Notes: generated by a model not told the origin, from the sequence alone. A stretch of 64,000 nt of DNA from JACJWR01 sp964627505 (GCA_964627505.1 CAZVKB010000002.1:1-64000), one strand, 5' to 3'. Shown: positions 29,522 through 38,554, numbered from the stretch's first letter. Made by a program: numbers and translations.

Positions 29522-30609
29522 CCAGGTCCATCCTCTGGATGTCGCTACAGGATGAACGACCACATCGGGAATACCACTGGCTCTCCCGTATGCCCGATAC
29601 CAGCGTGACGGTCGCCGGTGGGCCGCCACCGTCACCGGCTGATGGCTGGATCCCCCGCGACTACCGGCGCCTGACCCGGCGCTTCACCGAAGCCGTCTCG
29701 CTGTCGTGGATGGCCAAGACGGCCACCCTCCCAGGCAGTTTCGATTGGGTGGCGTCGCTGGAACTGTGCTCGCTGGTGTCAGCTCAAAGTGCCCAGGTGG
29801 CCCGGCGGATCGGCGCCAAACACGTGGTGACGATCTGGGCGAATGACCCGGAGTTGATGTTCTACCGACTGCCGCCCTATAGCCTGGCTACCCGCGCTAC
29901 TCGGCATGCGGATCTCTACCTGAACTTCATTCGCGCCGGGTACGACCACTGCCTGGCTCTCGGGCTCCCGGAAGAGCGATGCTTCTACGTGCTCCCTGGA
30001 GTTGATACCCAGGCATTCACGCCGGCGAGCACCGCTCCGGACCGGCCGACTCTCATGTTCGCCAGCGGCCTGGTGCCGAAGAAGGGCATCGAACTGATCC
30101 TGCGCGCTTTCGTCGATGAGGTGCTACCCAGCCGACCCGAGGCACTGCTGCGCTTCATGGGTGCAGGTCCGGAAGTCAGCCGGGTGCAACGCGCCGCGCT
30201 ACGACACCCGCACAACATCGAACTGTTGCCGCCTGGCGGCCAGGAAGATGTGGCGGCACGTTTGCGGGAGGCCACCGTCTTTGTGACTGCCCCGGTGGCG
30301 CAGCGTCGCTGGAACGAGCAATACGGCTTGGCGTATCTGGAAGCGATGGCCTCAGGACTCCCCATCGTCACGACCATCACGGGCACCAACCATGAAGCGG
30401 TCCGGCCACCCAACATCCGCACCCGCCACGATTCCCGTGATTTGGGGCAGGCTTTGCTGTATCTGATCGACAATCCTGCGGAAGCCAGCAGAATCGGCGC
30501 CTACAACCGACGCCTGGCGATATCGGATTTTGATTTGGACACACAATGCCGACGGATGGGTGAGGTGTTCGACACCGTCGAAGCCCGAACTGACGCTGCA
30601 CCCGGCTAA
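29518..30609 (+). CDS. glycosyltransferase family 4-like
   Basis: A 363-residue GT-B glycosyltransferase. The C-terminal half holds PTLMFASGLVPKKGIELILRAF, LRFMGAGPEVSRV, IELLPPGGQEDVAARLREATVFV and the donor-binding EX7E-type region NEQYGLAYLEAMASGLPIVTT. The N-terminal half is less typical (FDWVASLELCSLVSAQSAQVARR). Coupled to the upstream methyltransferase by an ATGA overlap. A role in the same envelope glycan as AftD is inferred from context. Ends 7 bp before a strong bidirectional terminator. Confidence 0.88.
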   Translation: MTRSILWMSLQDERPHREYHWLSRMPDTSVTVAGGPPPSPADGWIPRDYRRLTRRFTEAVSLSWMAKTATLPGSFDWVASLELCSLVSAQSAQVARRIGAKHVVTIWANDPELMFYRLPPYSLATRATRHADLYLNFIRAGYDHCLALGLPEERCFYVLPGVDTQAFTPASTAPDRPTLMFASGLVPKKGIELILRAFVDEVLPSRPEALLRFMGAGPEVSRVQRAALRHPHNIELLPPGGQEDVAARLREATVFVTAPVAQRRWNEQYGLAYLEAMASGLPIVTTITGTNHEAVRPPNIRTRHDSRDLGQALLYLIDNPAEASRIGAYNRRLAISDFDLDTQCRRMGEVFDTVEARTDAAPG

Positions 30610-30616
30610 CAACTGA

Positions 30617-30663
30617 CCGACCCCCGCTCCCCGCAGCCAGCGGCTGGGAGGAACGGGGGTCGG
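30617..30663. terminator. bidirectional terminator between GT4 and rpsA
   Basis: CCGACCCCCG and CGGGGGTCGG form a perfect 10-bp GC-rich stem around a 27-nt loop that itself contains AGCC/GGCT. It separates the convergent GT4 (+) and rpsA (-) genes. T tracts are weak on both sides. Confidence 0.75.
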
Positions 30664-30680
30664 CTTGCGTCGGGAAGCGG

Positions 30681-32171
30681 TTACGCGCCGCCGGTGAGTT
30701 TCTCACGCAGGGCACGCAGAGCTTCGTTCTCTTCTTCGTCGAGGGCACCCGAGGGTTCCGCCGGCGTGGACGAGTAACCGGTGCCGGCAGCGGCAGCAGC
30801 CGCGCTCGCTGCTTCGGCGTCGGCCTTGCGAGCTTCGGTGATCTGCTCGCGGTGCTGTTCCCAACGGGCATATGCCTCGTTGTACTGGCGCTCCCACTCG
30901 GCCCGTTGGGCGTCGTAGCCCTCCAGCCATTCGCCGCGCTCGGGGTCGAAGCCTTCCGGCCCCACGTAGGCACCGTTGTCGTCGTAGGACAGCGGCATCC
31001 CGTAGAGGTAGGGGTCGAACTCCTCCACCTCGTCGCCGGCGCCCGAATCGTTGGCCTGCTTGAGGCTCAGCGAGATCCGGCGGCGTTCCAGGTCGATGTC
31101 GATCACCTTCACGAAGATGTCGTCGTTGACCTGCACCACTTGCTCGGGGATTTCCACGTGGCGCTCGGCCAGTTCGGAGATGTGCACCAGACCTTCGATC
31201 CCTTCGTCCACCCGGACGAACGCACCGAAGGGTACGAGTTTGGTGACCTTGCCGGGAACCACTTGGCCGATGCCGTTGGTGCGGGCGAAGTGCTGCCACG
31301 GGTCTTCTTGGGTGGCCTTGAGGCTCAGCGACACCCGTTCGCGGTCCATGTCGACATCGAGCACCTCGACGGTGACCTTGTCGCCCACCTCCACGACCTC
31401 GTTGGGGTGGTCGATGTGCTTCCAGGACAGTTCGGAGACGTGCACGAGACCGTCCACACCACCGAGGTCCACGAACGCCCCGAAGTTGACGATGCTGGAG
31501 ACCACACCCTCGCGCACCTGCCCCTTCTGCAAGGTGTTGAGGAAGTTGTGACGGGTTTCGGACTGGGTCTGCTCCAGCCACGCCCGACGCGAGAGCACCA
31601 CGTTGTTGCGGTTCTTGTCGAGTTCGATGATTTTGGCTTCGATCTCCTGACCCACATAGGGCTGGAGGTCGCGCACCCGGCGCATCTCCACAAGAGATGC
31701 GGGCAGGAAGCCACGCAGGCCGATGTCCACGATCAGCCCACCCTTGACGACCTCGATGACCGTTCCGGCCACCACTTCGTCGCGCTCCTTCTTGGCTTCG
31801 ATGTCGCCCCAGGCGCGCTCGTACTGGGCGCGCTTCTTGCTCAGGATCAGCCGACCGTCCTTGTCCTCTTTCTGCAGGACCAGGGCCTCGACGTGGTCGC
31901 CCACGGAGACAATTTCGGTGGGATCGACATCGTTCTTGATGCTCAGCTCGCGCGAGGGGATGACGCCCTCGGTCTTGTAGCCGATGTCCAGCAAAACTTC
32001 GTCACGGTCAACTTTGACGATTTCGCCCGAGACAATGTCGCCATCGTCGAAGTTTTTGATGGTCTTATCGATCGCTGCGATCATCGCGTCGTTGTCGCCG
32101 ATGTCGTTGATGGCGATTTCGCGGATCGGGGTGCTGGGCTCGGTGGGGAGTGTGGGGTCGGTGGACGGCAT
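30681..32171 (-). CDS. rpsA: 30S ribosomal protein S1
   Basis: A 496-residue mRNA-binding protein. Four S1 domains are readable: about 40-110 (GDIVSGEIVKVDRDEVLLDIGYKTEG), 125-190 (GTVIEVVKGGLIVDIGLRGFLPASL), 210-280 (GVVSSIVNFGAFVDLGGVDGLVHVSEL) and 295-365 (GKVTKLVPFGAFVRVDEGIEGLVHISEL). An acidic/Ala-rich tail follows. Four domains rather than six is the actinobacterial form. An upstream extension in frame to 32309 lacks homology. ATG 32171 begins MPSTDPTLPTEP. GGAG lies about 14 nt upstream, so the SD is only fair. Confidence 0.96.
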   Translation of the reverse strand: MPSTDPTLPTEPSTPIREIAINDIGDNDAMIAAIDKTIKNFDDGDIVSGEIVKVDRDEVLLDIGYKTEGVIPSRELSIKNDVDPTEIVSVGDHVEALVLQKEDKDGRLILSKKRAQYERAWGDIEAKKERDEVVAGTVIEVVKGGLIVDIGLRGFLPASLVEMRRVRDLQPYVGQEIEAKIIELDKNRNNVVLSRRAWLEQTQSETRHNFLNTLQKGQVREGVVSSIVNFGAFVDLGGVDGLVHVSELSWKHIDHPNEVVEVGDKVTVEVLDVDMDRERVSLSLKATQEDPWQHFARTNGIGQVVPGKVTKLVPFGAFVRVDEGIEGLVHISELAERHVEIPEQVVQVNDDIFVKVIDIDLERRRISLSLKQANDSGAGDEVEEFDPYLYGMPLSYDDNGAYVGPEGFDPERGEWLEGYDAQRAEWERQYNEAYARWEQHREQITEARKADAEAASAAAAAAGTGYSSTPAEPSGALDEEENEALRALREKLTGGA

Positions 32172-32280
32172 GAATGAAGTGGACTCCGGATAGTTGTAGA
32201 CAGCGGTTGGGTACTGCTGGTGCACGACACAGTGCAAGGGCAGCCTACCGGGTAGTGCGCCGGGATGGGTCAAGCCCCCT

Positions 32281-32329
32281 GGGCCAGCTGCCCGACCGGT
32301 GCACGGCACGTCGGCAGGGCAGCTGACCC
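32281..32329 (-). terminator. inverted repeat between DUF3068 gene and rpsA
   Basis: CAGCTGCCC (32285-32293) pairs with GGGCAGCTG (32317-32325), extended by GGG/CCC after one mismatch, around a 23-nt loop. It starts 37 nt past the DUF3068 stop and lies upstream of the rpsA start, so it may end the DUF3068 transcript. No T tract. Confidence 0.5.
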
Positions 32330-32365
32330 AGGTTCACTTGCGTGCGCTGAGGTCACGCAAACAAA

Positions 32366-33553
32366 TTACTTCTCGGACTTCGGCTGGGTATCGTCGTCCG
32401 ATGCCGGGGACTCATCCGATGCCTGGGAGTCGTTCCCGGTGCTGGCGTCGCTCGCAGTGCTGTCGGCTTGCGTGGCAGAGTCACTCGATGCCGCACCGGC
32501 GGCCACACCGACCTTCGCCTCGGATGCGGCGTGCGCAGGCACCACCTTCGTGCGTTTGCGTCCGATGGCGATCAGCACGATGCCCATGATGGCCAGCACC
32601 AGACCGAGCACACCGAGCATGATCGGCACCAGGAAGGTGCCCGTGGTGAGTAGTTCCACCTGACCCTTGACCGTTTCGGCGTTCTCCTCGACGTTGGCGC
32701 TCTTGGCCTCTGTCTGGAGCACCTTGACGATGTCCGTGTCGCCGCCGTTGAGGCGCAGCGTGAACGTGGAGTTGATGGTGCCATCCACGATTTCCCCGGT
32801 GACCGGTTCTACCAGGAAGGTGTTCTGCGCAGTGTAGAACTGGTACAGCCCGACTTCTTGATCAACGGGAAGCGCGTCCACCGCTGGCGAAATGTTCGGC
32901 GCAATCACGCTCACCAGTAGCTTGGCTTGGTTCAGCGGCAACTTGATGTAAGGCTCACCGGGCACCTGCACAACGGCGATGTCCTGGGTGAACTTGTACA
33001 ACTCCAGACCGTACGCCTGCTCCGTACCCTGGTAGATGGTGGGAACTGGCGCCAACAAGGTGGGGTCGAATACCTGTAGGTCAGCTTGCGGCACATTGAA
33101 CGGGAACTTCAGCGGCATGATGCCGGCAAACTCCACATCCGAATTGCCATTGACGCTGGCCCCGCAGCAGTTGATCAACTCGCTGTTGTCTTCATTGAAG
33201 GCGTAGGTGGCGGCACTGGCGATCAACTCTTGGTTGTTGTCGGTGCGGGTGACCACGTTGGTAGTGGTGAACACCGTGGCGCCGGTTTCCTGTGCGGCCG
33301 GTTCCGCCATTGCCGCGGCGTCGGCCTTGGTGACCCGGGTGGACTTGGCGGTGATGGCCTCATACGGGTCGTTCGGGGCGCTCAGCAGACGATCGGTGTT
33401 CAAAATCTGGCCGGTGATGTCGCCATAGGTGGTGGAGTCGGTGGATCTCAACTCGCTCGACACCATATTTGGCACCACCACTGTGGGTACAAGCACAGCG
33501 GCGATCAGGGCGATCACACCGGCGATCAGCAAGACGATGCCGGTCGGTTTCAT
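32366..33553 (-). CDS. DUF3068 membrane protein (PorA-family-like)
   Basis: A 395-residue protein. Helix 1 (about 6-28, IVLLIAGVIALIAAVLVPTVVV) starts immediately and acts as signal anchor. An extracytoplasmic region of about 270 residues follows, with the DUF3068 pattern (VTRTDNNQELIASAATYAFNEDNSEL, a CC pair, PLKFPFNVP, GLELYKFTQDI). Helix 2 is near 305-330, and a cytoplasmic Ser/Asp-rich tail ends the protein. The start ATG has a near-ideal SD (AAGGAGGAGACTT), so the longer ORF to 33631 is rejected. Proteins of this family are annotated as porin PorA family in actinobacteria; function here is not established. Confidence 0.88.
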   Translation of the reverse strand: MKPTGIVLLIAGVIALIAAVLVPTVVVPNMVSSELRSTDSTTYGDITGQILNTDRLLSAPNDPYEAITAKSTRVTKADAAAMAEPAAQETGATVFTTTNVVTRTDNNQELIASAATYAFNEDNSELINCCGASVNGNSDVEFAGIMPLKFPFNVPQADLQVFDPTLLAPVPTIYQGTEQAYGLELYKFTQDIAVVQVPGEPYIKLPLNQAKLLVSVIAPNISPAVDALPVDQEVGLYQFYTAQNTFLVEPVTGEIVDGTINSTFTLRLNGGDTDIVKVLQTEAKSANVEENAETVKGQVELLTTGTFLVPIMLGVLGLVLAIMGIVLIAIGRKRTKVVPAHAASEAKVGVAAGAASSDSATQADSTASDASTGNDSQASDESPASDDDTQPKSEK

Positions 33554-33658
33554 AAGTCTCCTCCTTGAAGCGTCAGGAGTTGTGACTGTAATGCACACGC
33601 CGCGCAGCTTTGTGACATCGGCCCGCTGCACGCGATCTAGGCCACATCCCCGGCGGAC

Positions 33659-36520
33659 CTAAGCGAAGGCCTCCGGAGGCGGACAGGCACAGGCCAAATT
33701 GCGGTCACCATAGGCCCCATCGATGCGTCCCACCGGCGGCCAATATTTGTCCCGGGTACCGGCCGGGAACGCACCTACTGCGCGCGAATACTCCCGATCC
33801 CACTCCCCGGCCAGGCTGCTAGCAGGGTGCGGCGCGAGTCGTAGCGGGGATTGCGCCGCCGCGATTCGACCAGCCTCAACCTCGGCGATTTCGGCCCGAA
33901 TCCGCACCATGGCATCGATAAAGCGATCGAGCTCGGCCAGGTCTTCACTCTCAGTCGGCTCCACCATGAGCGTGCCGGCCACCGGGAACGACATGGTCGG
34001 AGCGTGAAAACCGTAGTCCACGAGGCGCTTGGCAACATCATCGACGGTGATCCCAGAGTCCTTGGTGATCGGCCGCAAATCCAGAATGCATTCGTGTGCG
34101 ACGAAACCACCTGGCCCGGTGTAGAGCACCGGATAGTGCTCACGCAGTCGAGTCGCGACGTAGTTTGCCGCCAGCACCGCCATGGAGGTGGCCCTGCGCA
34201 AACCCTCCGCGCCCATCATCCGAACGTAGGCATAGGAGATGGGCAGCACCCCTGCGCTCCCCCACGGCGCGCCGCTGACAGGGCCGATGCCACCGTCCGG
34301 GAAGCCCCGCCCACTCGGCCCGGCGTCGGGGCGCAGGGGGTGTCCGGGCAGGTAGGGCGCTAGATGCGCGCGCACCGCTACCGGACCCACGCCGGGACCG
34401 CCTCCCCCATGAGGGATGCAAAAGGTCTTGTGCAGGTTCAGGTGCGAGACGTCCGCACCGAACTTGCCGGGTCGGGCCACTCCAACCAAAGCGTTGAGAT
34501 TGGCCCCATCGAGATATACCTGGCCACCGGCGTCGTGCACCATGGCGCACACCTCGGCGACATCGTGTTCATAGACGCCATGGGTGGAGGGGTAGGTGAT
34601 CATCAGCGCAGCCAGTTGGTCGGCGTGGGCGGCGATCTTGGCGGCGAGATCACCGAGATCGACATTGCCCTGGTCGTCACATGCCACGACCACCACCCGC
34701 ATGCCAGCCATGACCGCACTGGCGGCGTTCGTGCCGTGCGCGCTGGACGGGATCAGACACACGTTGCGCTGCGATTCACCCTGAGCCCGCAGATAGGCGC
34801 TGATCGCCAGGAGCCCGGCGAACTCCCCCTGGCTGCCCGCGTTGGGCTGCACCGACACGGCGTCGTATCCGGTGATTGCCGCTAGCCACGACTCCAGATC
34901 GGTGATGAGTCGGGTGTAGCCGCGACTCTCGTCTGCGGGTGCGAAGGGGTGCAGATCGGCGAATTCCGGCCAGGTGATGGGTTCCATTTCGGTAACAGCA
35001 TTCAGCTTCATCGTGCATGAGCCCAGCGGAATCATGCTGCGATCCAGCGCCAGATCGGCGTCCGCCAGGCGGCGCAGCAGACGCATCATGGCGGTCTCAC
35101 TGTGGTAGTCGTGAAACCACGGATGGGTCAGGAAGTCGCTGCTGCGGACCAGTTCGGCTGGAATGCCCACCTCGGGGGCAGCAGCGGCATTGGCAGCGGC
35201 CGACCGGTCATCGGCGGTTTCCAGGCCAAAGGCAGCCAGCACCGCCGCCACGTCGCCATCGGTGGTGGTCTCTGAGAACGACACCCCCACCGTGTCCTCA
35301 TCTACGAGCCGCAGGTCGATGCCACGTTCCCGAGCTGTGCTCACCACTGTGCGCGCTGTCCCCGGAGTCAGCACCGTCACGGTGTCAAAAAAGTACTGCG
35401 CACCCAGGGTGAAGCCCGCATTTTGCACCACCGAGGCAAAGTCGCGCGCTTGCTCGGCCACTTTGCGCGCAATCTCGGTTAAGCCCTCGGGACCGTGATA
35501 GGCGGCATACATGGCGGAGACCACCGCGAGCAGCACCTGGGCGGTGCAGATGTTGCTCGTGGCCCGTTCCCGGCGGATGTGTTGTTCACGAGTCTGCAGG
35601 GCTAGCCGATAGGCCGGCGCTCCGTCGGCGTCTTTGCTCACTCCCACCAGCCGCCCGGGCAACTGCCGAGCCATGGCGTCGGTAGTGGCCATGAATCCGG
35701 CGTGCGGGCCACCGAAACCCATCGGGACGCCGAATCGCTGTGCCGACCCGATGGCGATCGCTGCTCCCAATTCGCCCGGCGGGGTCACCAGGGTGGCGGC
35801 GAGCAGATCCGTCGCAACTGCCACCACGATGTCTTGTGAACTCAACTTCGCGATCACCGCAGCGACCTGCGGCAGCAGTCGCCCGGAAGAGCCCGGATAA
35901 CTGATCAACGCCCCAAAGGCGTCTCCGTCTGGGATGTCACCGCTGGCTGGATCGAAGGCCACCAACTCGACTCCCACCGGGGCAGCCCGGGTGGCGAGCA
36001 CTGCCCATGTCTGCGGGTGGGTGTCGATATCTACCAAGAACTTCGCACTCGGAGTCGAGCTCACCCGGCGTGCCAGCGACATCGCTTCAGCGGCCGCTGT
36101 GGGCTCATCGAGCAGGCTGGCGTTGGCGAGTGGTAGTCCGGTGAGGTCGGCCACCATGGTTTGAAACATCAGCAGCGCCTGCAAGCGACCCTGGGAGATT
36201 TCTGGTTGATACGGCGTGTAGGCGGTGTACCAACCTGGATTTTCCAACAGGTTTCGTCTGATCACCGCAGGTGTGATGGTGCCTGCGTAGCCCATCCCCA
36301 GCATGGCGATTCGAGGGGCGTTTGCCGACGCGATCGCACGCAACTCGGCAGCTGCGGCAACTTCGCTGAGTGCCGGCGGCAACGGCAACTCCGTAGCAAA
36401 AATATCCTTCGGCACAGCTGCGACAAGTAACTCTTCGAGACTGTCGACACCGACGGTTGCCAACATGCGCGCTACTTCATCACCCTGGGGGCCGATGTGG
36501 CGATCAGCAAATGAACTCAC
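33659..36520 (-). CDS. gcvP: glycine dehydrogenase (decarboxylating), P-protein
   Basis: A 953-residue PLP enzyme that decarboxylates glycine and passes the aminomethyl group to lipoylated GcvH. It starts MSSFADRHIGPQGDEVARML, the usual P-protein N-terminus. The PLP lysine lies in HLNLHKTFCIPHGGGGPG (about residue 690). The start is GTG 36520, only 6 nt after a TAGCGT -10 box. gcvH lies 2.5 kb upstream beyond four other genes; gcvT is not in the window. Confidence 0.97.
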   Translation of the reverse strand: MSSFADRHIGPQGDEVARMLATVGVDSLEELLVAAVPKDIFATELPLPPALSEVAAAAELRAIASANAPRIAMLGMGYAGTITPAVIRRNLLENPGWYTAYTPYQPEISQGRLQALLMFQTMVADLTGLPLANASLLDEPTAAAEAMSLARRVSSTPSAKFLVDIDTHPQTWAVLATRAAPVGVELVAFDPASGDIPDGDAFGALISYPGSSGRLLPQVAAVIAKLSSQDIVVAVATDLLAATLVTPPGELGAAIAIGSAQRFGVPMGFGGPHAGFMATTDAMARQLPGRLVGVSKDADGAPAYRLALQTREQHIRRERATSNICTAQVLLAVVSAMYAAYHGPEGLTEIARKVAEQARDFASVVQNAGFTLGAQYFFDTVTVLTPGTARTVVSTARERGIDLRLVDEDTVGVSFSETTTDGDVAAVLAAFGLETADDRSAAANAAAAPEVGIPAELVRSSDFLTHPWFHDYHSETAMMRLLRRLADADLALDRSMIPLGSCTMKLNAVTEMEPITWPEFADLHPFAPADESRGYTRLITDLESWLAAITGYDAVSVQPNAGSQGEFAGLLAISAYLRAQGESQRNVCLIPSSAHGTNAASAVMAGMRVVVVACDDQGNVDLGDLAAKIAAHADQLAALMITYPSTHGVYEHDVAEVCAMVHDAGGQVYLDGANLNALVGVARPGKFGADVSHLNLHKTFCIPHGGGGPGVGPVAVRAHLAPYLPGHPLRPDAGPSGRGFPDGGIGPVSGAPWGSAGVLPISYAYVRMMGAEGLRRATSMAVLAANYVATRLREHYPVLYTGPGGFVAHECILDLRPITKDSGITVDDVAKRLVDYGFHAPTMSFPVAGTLMVEPTESEDLAELDRFIDAMVRIRAEIAEVEAGRIAAAQSPLRLAPHPASSLAGEWDREYSRAVGAFPAGTRDKYWPPVGRIDGAYGDRNLACACPPPEAFA

Positions 36521-36526
36521 TGGTAA

Positions 36527-36532
36527 ACGCTA
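36527..36532 (-). promoter_or_regulatory. -10 box of gcvP, probable leaderless start
   Basis: TAGCGT, 6 nt, then GTG 36520. No SD and no glycine-riboswitch-like structure is visible in the 92-bp gap to the MerR gene. Confidence 0.5.
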
Positions 36533-36566
36533 TCCGCACCTGCGGGATTGCGCCTGCGCGCCCTTC

Positions 36567-36598
36567 GCCTTACCCGCTTGTACGGGTGCGAGCAAGGC
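36567..36598 (-). terminator. hairpin after the MerR gene
   Basis: Inner stem ACCCG/CGGGT with a 6-nt loop and outer GCCTT/AAGGC separated by a one-sided internal loop. It lies 15 nt past the MerR stop and before the gcvP promoter. Confidence 0.4.
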
Positions 36599-36612
36599 CT
36601 GGACGGTGCAGG

Positions 36613-37185
36613 TCAGCCGGTCTTGCGGGAGCGCCGAGCGGCCAATTCGTCCGACACTCCGCCAGGGACGACCAGTTCGCCTGACAGGTTCTCCTGCGGG
36701 AAGCGGGCAAGCGTGCCTGCGACCTCGGAGCGGACCTTGCCGATGGCTATCCCGAACACTCCTTGGCCACCGCGCATGATGTCGATGACTTCGTCTTCGG
36801 TGGTGCATTCGAAGATCGAGGCTCCGTCGCTCATGAGGGTGACCTCGGAGAGGTCCTCCACGCCACGCTCCCGCAGGTGGTCCACTGCGCGACGGACGTT
36901 CTGCAACGAGACGCCTGTGTCCAGGAGTCGCTTGATCACTCGCAGCACGAGGATGTCCGTGAAGGAGTACAGCCGTTGACTGCCGGATCCTGTGGCCGAG
37001 CGAATACTCGGCACCAGCAGACCGGTACGCGCCCAATAGTCCAACTGCCGGTAGGTGATCCCGGCCGCCGCACACGCTGTGGCACCCCGATACCCCACCC
37101 CGTCGGCGAATTCCTCATCAGACTCGAACAGCGTCTGCTGTTGGCCATGGCTCGCCAAGGTCGCCGCAGTCTCCGACTCCGACAT
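36613..37185 (-). CDS. MerR family regulator, Rv1830-like
   Basis: A 190-residue DNA-binding protein. The MerR-type helix-turn-helix and wing span about 40-110 (GITYRQLDYWARTGLLVPS, RLYSFTDILVLRVIKRLLDTGVSLQNVRRAVDHL). The C-terminal part contains SIFECTTEDEVIDIMRGGQGVFGIAIGKV, conserved in this orthologue group but without the metal-binding cysteines of classical MerR. The position between BFN and gcvP matches Rv1830 (McdR), linked to cell division control. ATG 37185 has GAGGAGGAGATCTG just upstream. Own promoter at 37251-37279. Confidence 0.92.
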   Translation of the reverse strand: MSESETAATLASHGQQQTLFESDEEFADGVGYRGATACAAAGITYRQLDYWARTGLLVPSIRSATGSGSQRLYSFTDILVLRVIKRLLDTGVSLQNVRRAVDHLRERGVEDLSEVTLMSDGASIFECTTEDEVIDIMRGGQGVFGIAIGKVRSEVAGTLARFPQENLSGELVVPGGVSDELAARRSRKTG

Positions 37186-37250
37186 CAGATCTCCTCCTCG
37201 CGGGCCCATTCGACACATCGCCGACTTCGACGATTGAAAGCCACAAATGC

Positions 37251-37279
37251 AGGCTATGGACCGATCTCGCCCACGTCAA
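37251..37279 (-). promoter_or_regulatory. promoter of the Rv1830-like MerR gene
   Basis: -35 TTGACG (37274-37279), exactly 17-nt spacer, -10 TAGCCT (37251-37256). The predicted 5' UTR is about 60 nt with a good SD. This is the best sigma-A-type promoter seen in the window. Confidence 0.7.
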
Positions 37280-37322
37280 CGACAACACTCAATAACACAC
37301 CCATGAAATTCCACTCCTGCAA

Positions 37323-37341
37323 CTCTAAATCTAGATTAGAG
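37323..37341. promoter_or_regulatory. AT-rich dyad upstream of the MerR gene, candidate operator
   Basis: CTCTAA-ATCTAGA-TTAGAG: 6-bp perfect arms around a 7-nt spacer, containing the palindrome AATCTAGATT. It lies 44 bp upstream of the -35 of the MerR promoter and 29 bp past the BFN stop. The spacing and AT-richness fit a regulator site; a BFN terminator is less likely. Confidence 0.4.
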
Positions 37342-37369
37342 GTTGAGACTTGAGATGGTTCACGGTGTT

Positions 37370-37843
37370 TTATGAACTCTCCTGTTCAAAATCTTCCGGG
37401 TTGACGGTGTCCAGGAACTCCCGAAAAGCTTCGACTTCGTCCTCTTCTTCGTCGGGCACCTGAATTCCAGCTTCGGCTAACACTTCCTCAGTGCCAAAGA
37501 TCGGCGCCCCAGTGCGCAGCGCCAATGCGATCGCATCACTTGGTCGGGCGCTGATTTCCACACCGTCCCCCAGGTCAAGCAAGGAGTAAAAAACACCGTC
37601 AGCCAAGTCGGTGATCGTGACTTTGACCAGCGGGCGTCCGAGTTCCGCCAGGATGGTAGCGAGTAGATCGTGGGTCAATGGCCGCGGTGGCGTCACACCT
37701 TGCTGGGCAAAAGCGATCGCGGTTGCTTCCACCGCCCCGATCCAGATCGGGAGAAAGCGGTCACCGGCAGCCTCCCGCAACAGCACGAGCGGTTGATTGG
37801 AGGGCATCTCAACTCGGACGCCCACGATCTCCAAAGGCTCCAT
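37370..37843 (-). CDS. bifunctional nuclease family protein (BFN, DUF151)
   Basis: A 157-residue protein. The DUF151 core is clear: VLLREAAGDRFLPIWIGAVEATAIA, PRPLTHDLLATILAELG, VKVTITDLADGVFYSLLDL and SARPSDAIALALRTGAPIF. The C-terminal 30 residues are strongly acidic. Members have RNase/DNase activity in plants and are conserved in actinobacteria (Rv1829). It lies 11 bp from the FtsR gene, same strand; transcription probably continues from gcvH. Confidence 0.92.
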   Translation of the reverse strand: MEPLEIVGVRVEMPSNQPLVLLREAAGDRFLPIWIGAVEATAIAFAQQGVTPPRPLTHDLLATILAELGRPLVKVTITDLADGVFYSLLDLGDGVEISARPSDAIALALRTGAPIFGTEEVLAEAGIQVPDEEEDEVEAFREFLDTVNPEDFEQESS

Positions 37844-37854
37844 AGCTCCAGACT

Positions 37855-38547
37855 CTACGCCAGATCAGGCGAGGGCAACGTTCGGACGTAGGTGGCAAGG
37901 ATTCCCAATTCCATCCGGGCGCTCAGCGAGACAATGGCGGCGGCTGCCTCAGCACGCTCCGCGGGAGTACCGCGCATCGCACTCAGAGCCGCATCCACGA
38001 GCCCGACGTGGCGTTCTGCGGCTAACTTCACCGTCCGCAAGTGCCGTGGAGTCAGTCCAAATTCCGCCAATCCTGCGATTGCACGCGCCACCTCCACATC
38101 TGGCGCCCCGTACAATCCGTCCGCGCCTGGCGCCAGCAGGTTCAAGTTGCGAGCCTCGGCCCACGCTTGCGCCGACACACCGGAGTTCCGGATCACCTCC
38201 GACTCAGCCAAGCGCACACCTTCACCGGTTCGGGCCCCAAGCAGTTGCTCGACTGCTGCTGTTGCCGGACGGGTGGTTGGCTCCGGGCTAGTTGGCGTCA
38301 CCCCCCGGCTCATGGCGTCCAGGTTTTCTTTGATTACCCGCAGCGGTAAGAACTGATCGCGCTGCACCGTCAGGATGTAGCGCAGGCGTTCCCGGTCATC
38401 CACGGAATAGCGCCGATAGCCCGATGGTGTCCGCACCGGTGTCAACAAGCCGGCAGTCTCCAAGAACCGCACTTTTGACACCGTCAACTCGGGGAACTCC
38501 GCCGCCAGGGAATCGATCAGGGCCCCAATCCCTACCAGTTGACTCAC
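37855..38547 (-). CDS. ftsR: MerR family regulator, FtsR/Rv1828-like
   Basis: A 230-residue regulator. The DNA-binding domain spans about 8-75 (LIDSLAAEFPELTVSKVRFLETAGLLTPVRTPSGYRRYSVDDRERL). A linker follows, then a second winged-helix-like region (GVRLAESEVIRNSGVSAQAWAEARNLNLLAPG) typical of FtsR. FtsR activates ftsZ in Corynebacterium glutamicum. GTG 38547 (MSQLVGIGALID) follows the FHA gene by 7 bp. The SD is weak, and the longer ORF to 38664 overlaps the FHA gene and is rejected. Second MerR-type regulator in this cluster, matching mycobacterial order. Confidence 0.92.
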   Translation of the reverse strand: MSQLVGIGALIDSLAAEFPELTVSKVRFLETAGLLTPVRTPSGYRRYSVDDRERLRYILTVQRDQFLPLRVIKENLDAMSRGVTPTSPEPTTRPATAAVEQLLGARTGEGVRLAESEVIRNSGVSAQAWAEARNLNLLAPGADGLYGAPDVEVARAIAGLAEFGLTPRHLRTVKLAAERHVGLVDAALSAMRGTPAERAEAAAAIVSLSARMELGILATYVRTLPSPDLA

Positions 38548-38554
38548 GCGGGGC

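Noticed and set aside
30852..32177. 441-codon plus-strand ORF opposite rpsA
   Set aside because: Shadow of rpsA in the complementary frame; the protein shows His/Asp/Val bias from reverse-translated S1 repeats.
36521..36612. Glycine riboswitch before gcvP
   Set aside because: The 92-bp gap has a -10 box 6 nt before the GTG and a terminator-like hairpin; no tandem aptamer core sequence was recognised.
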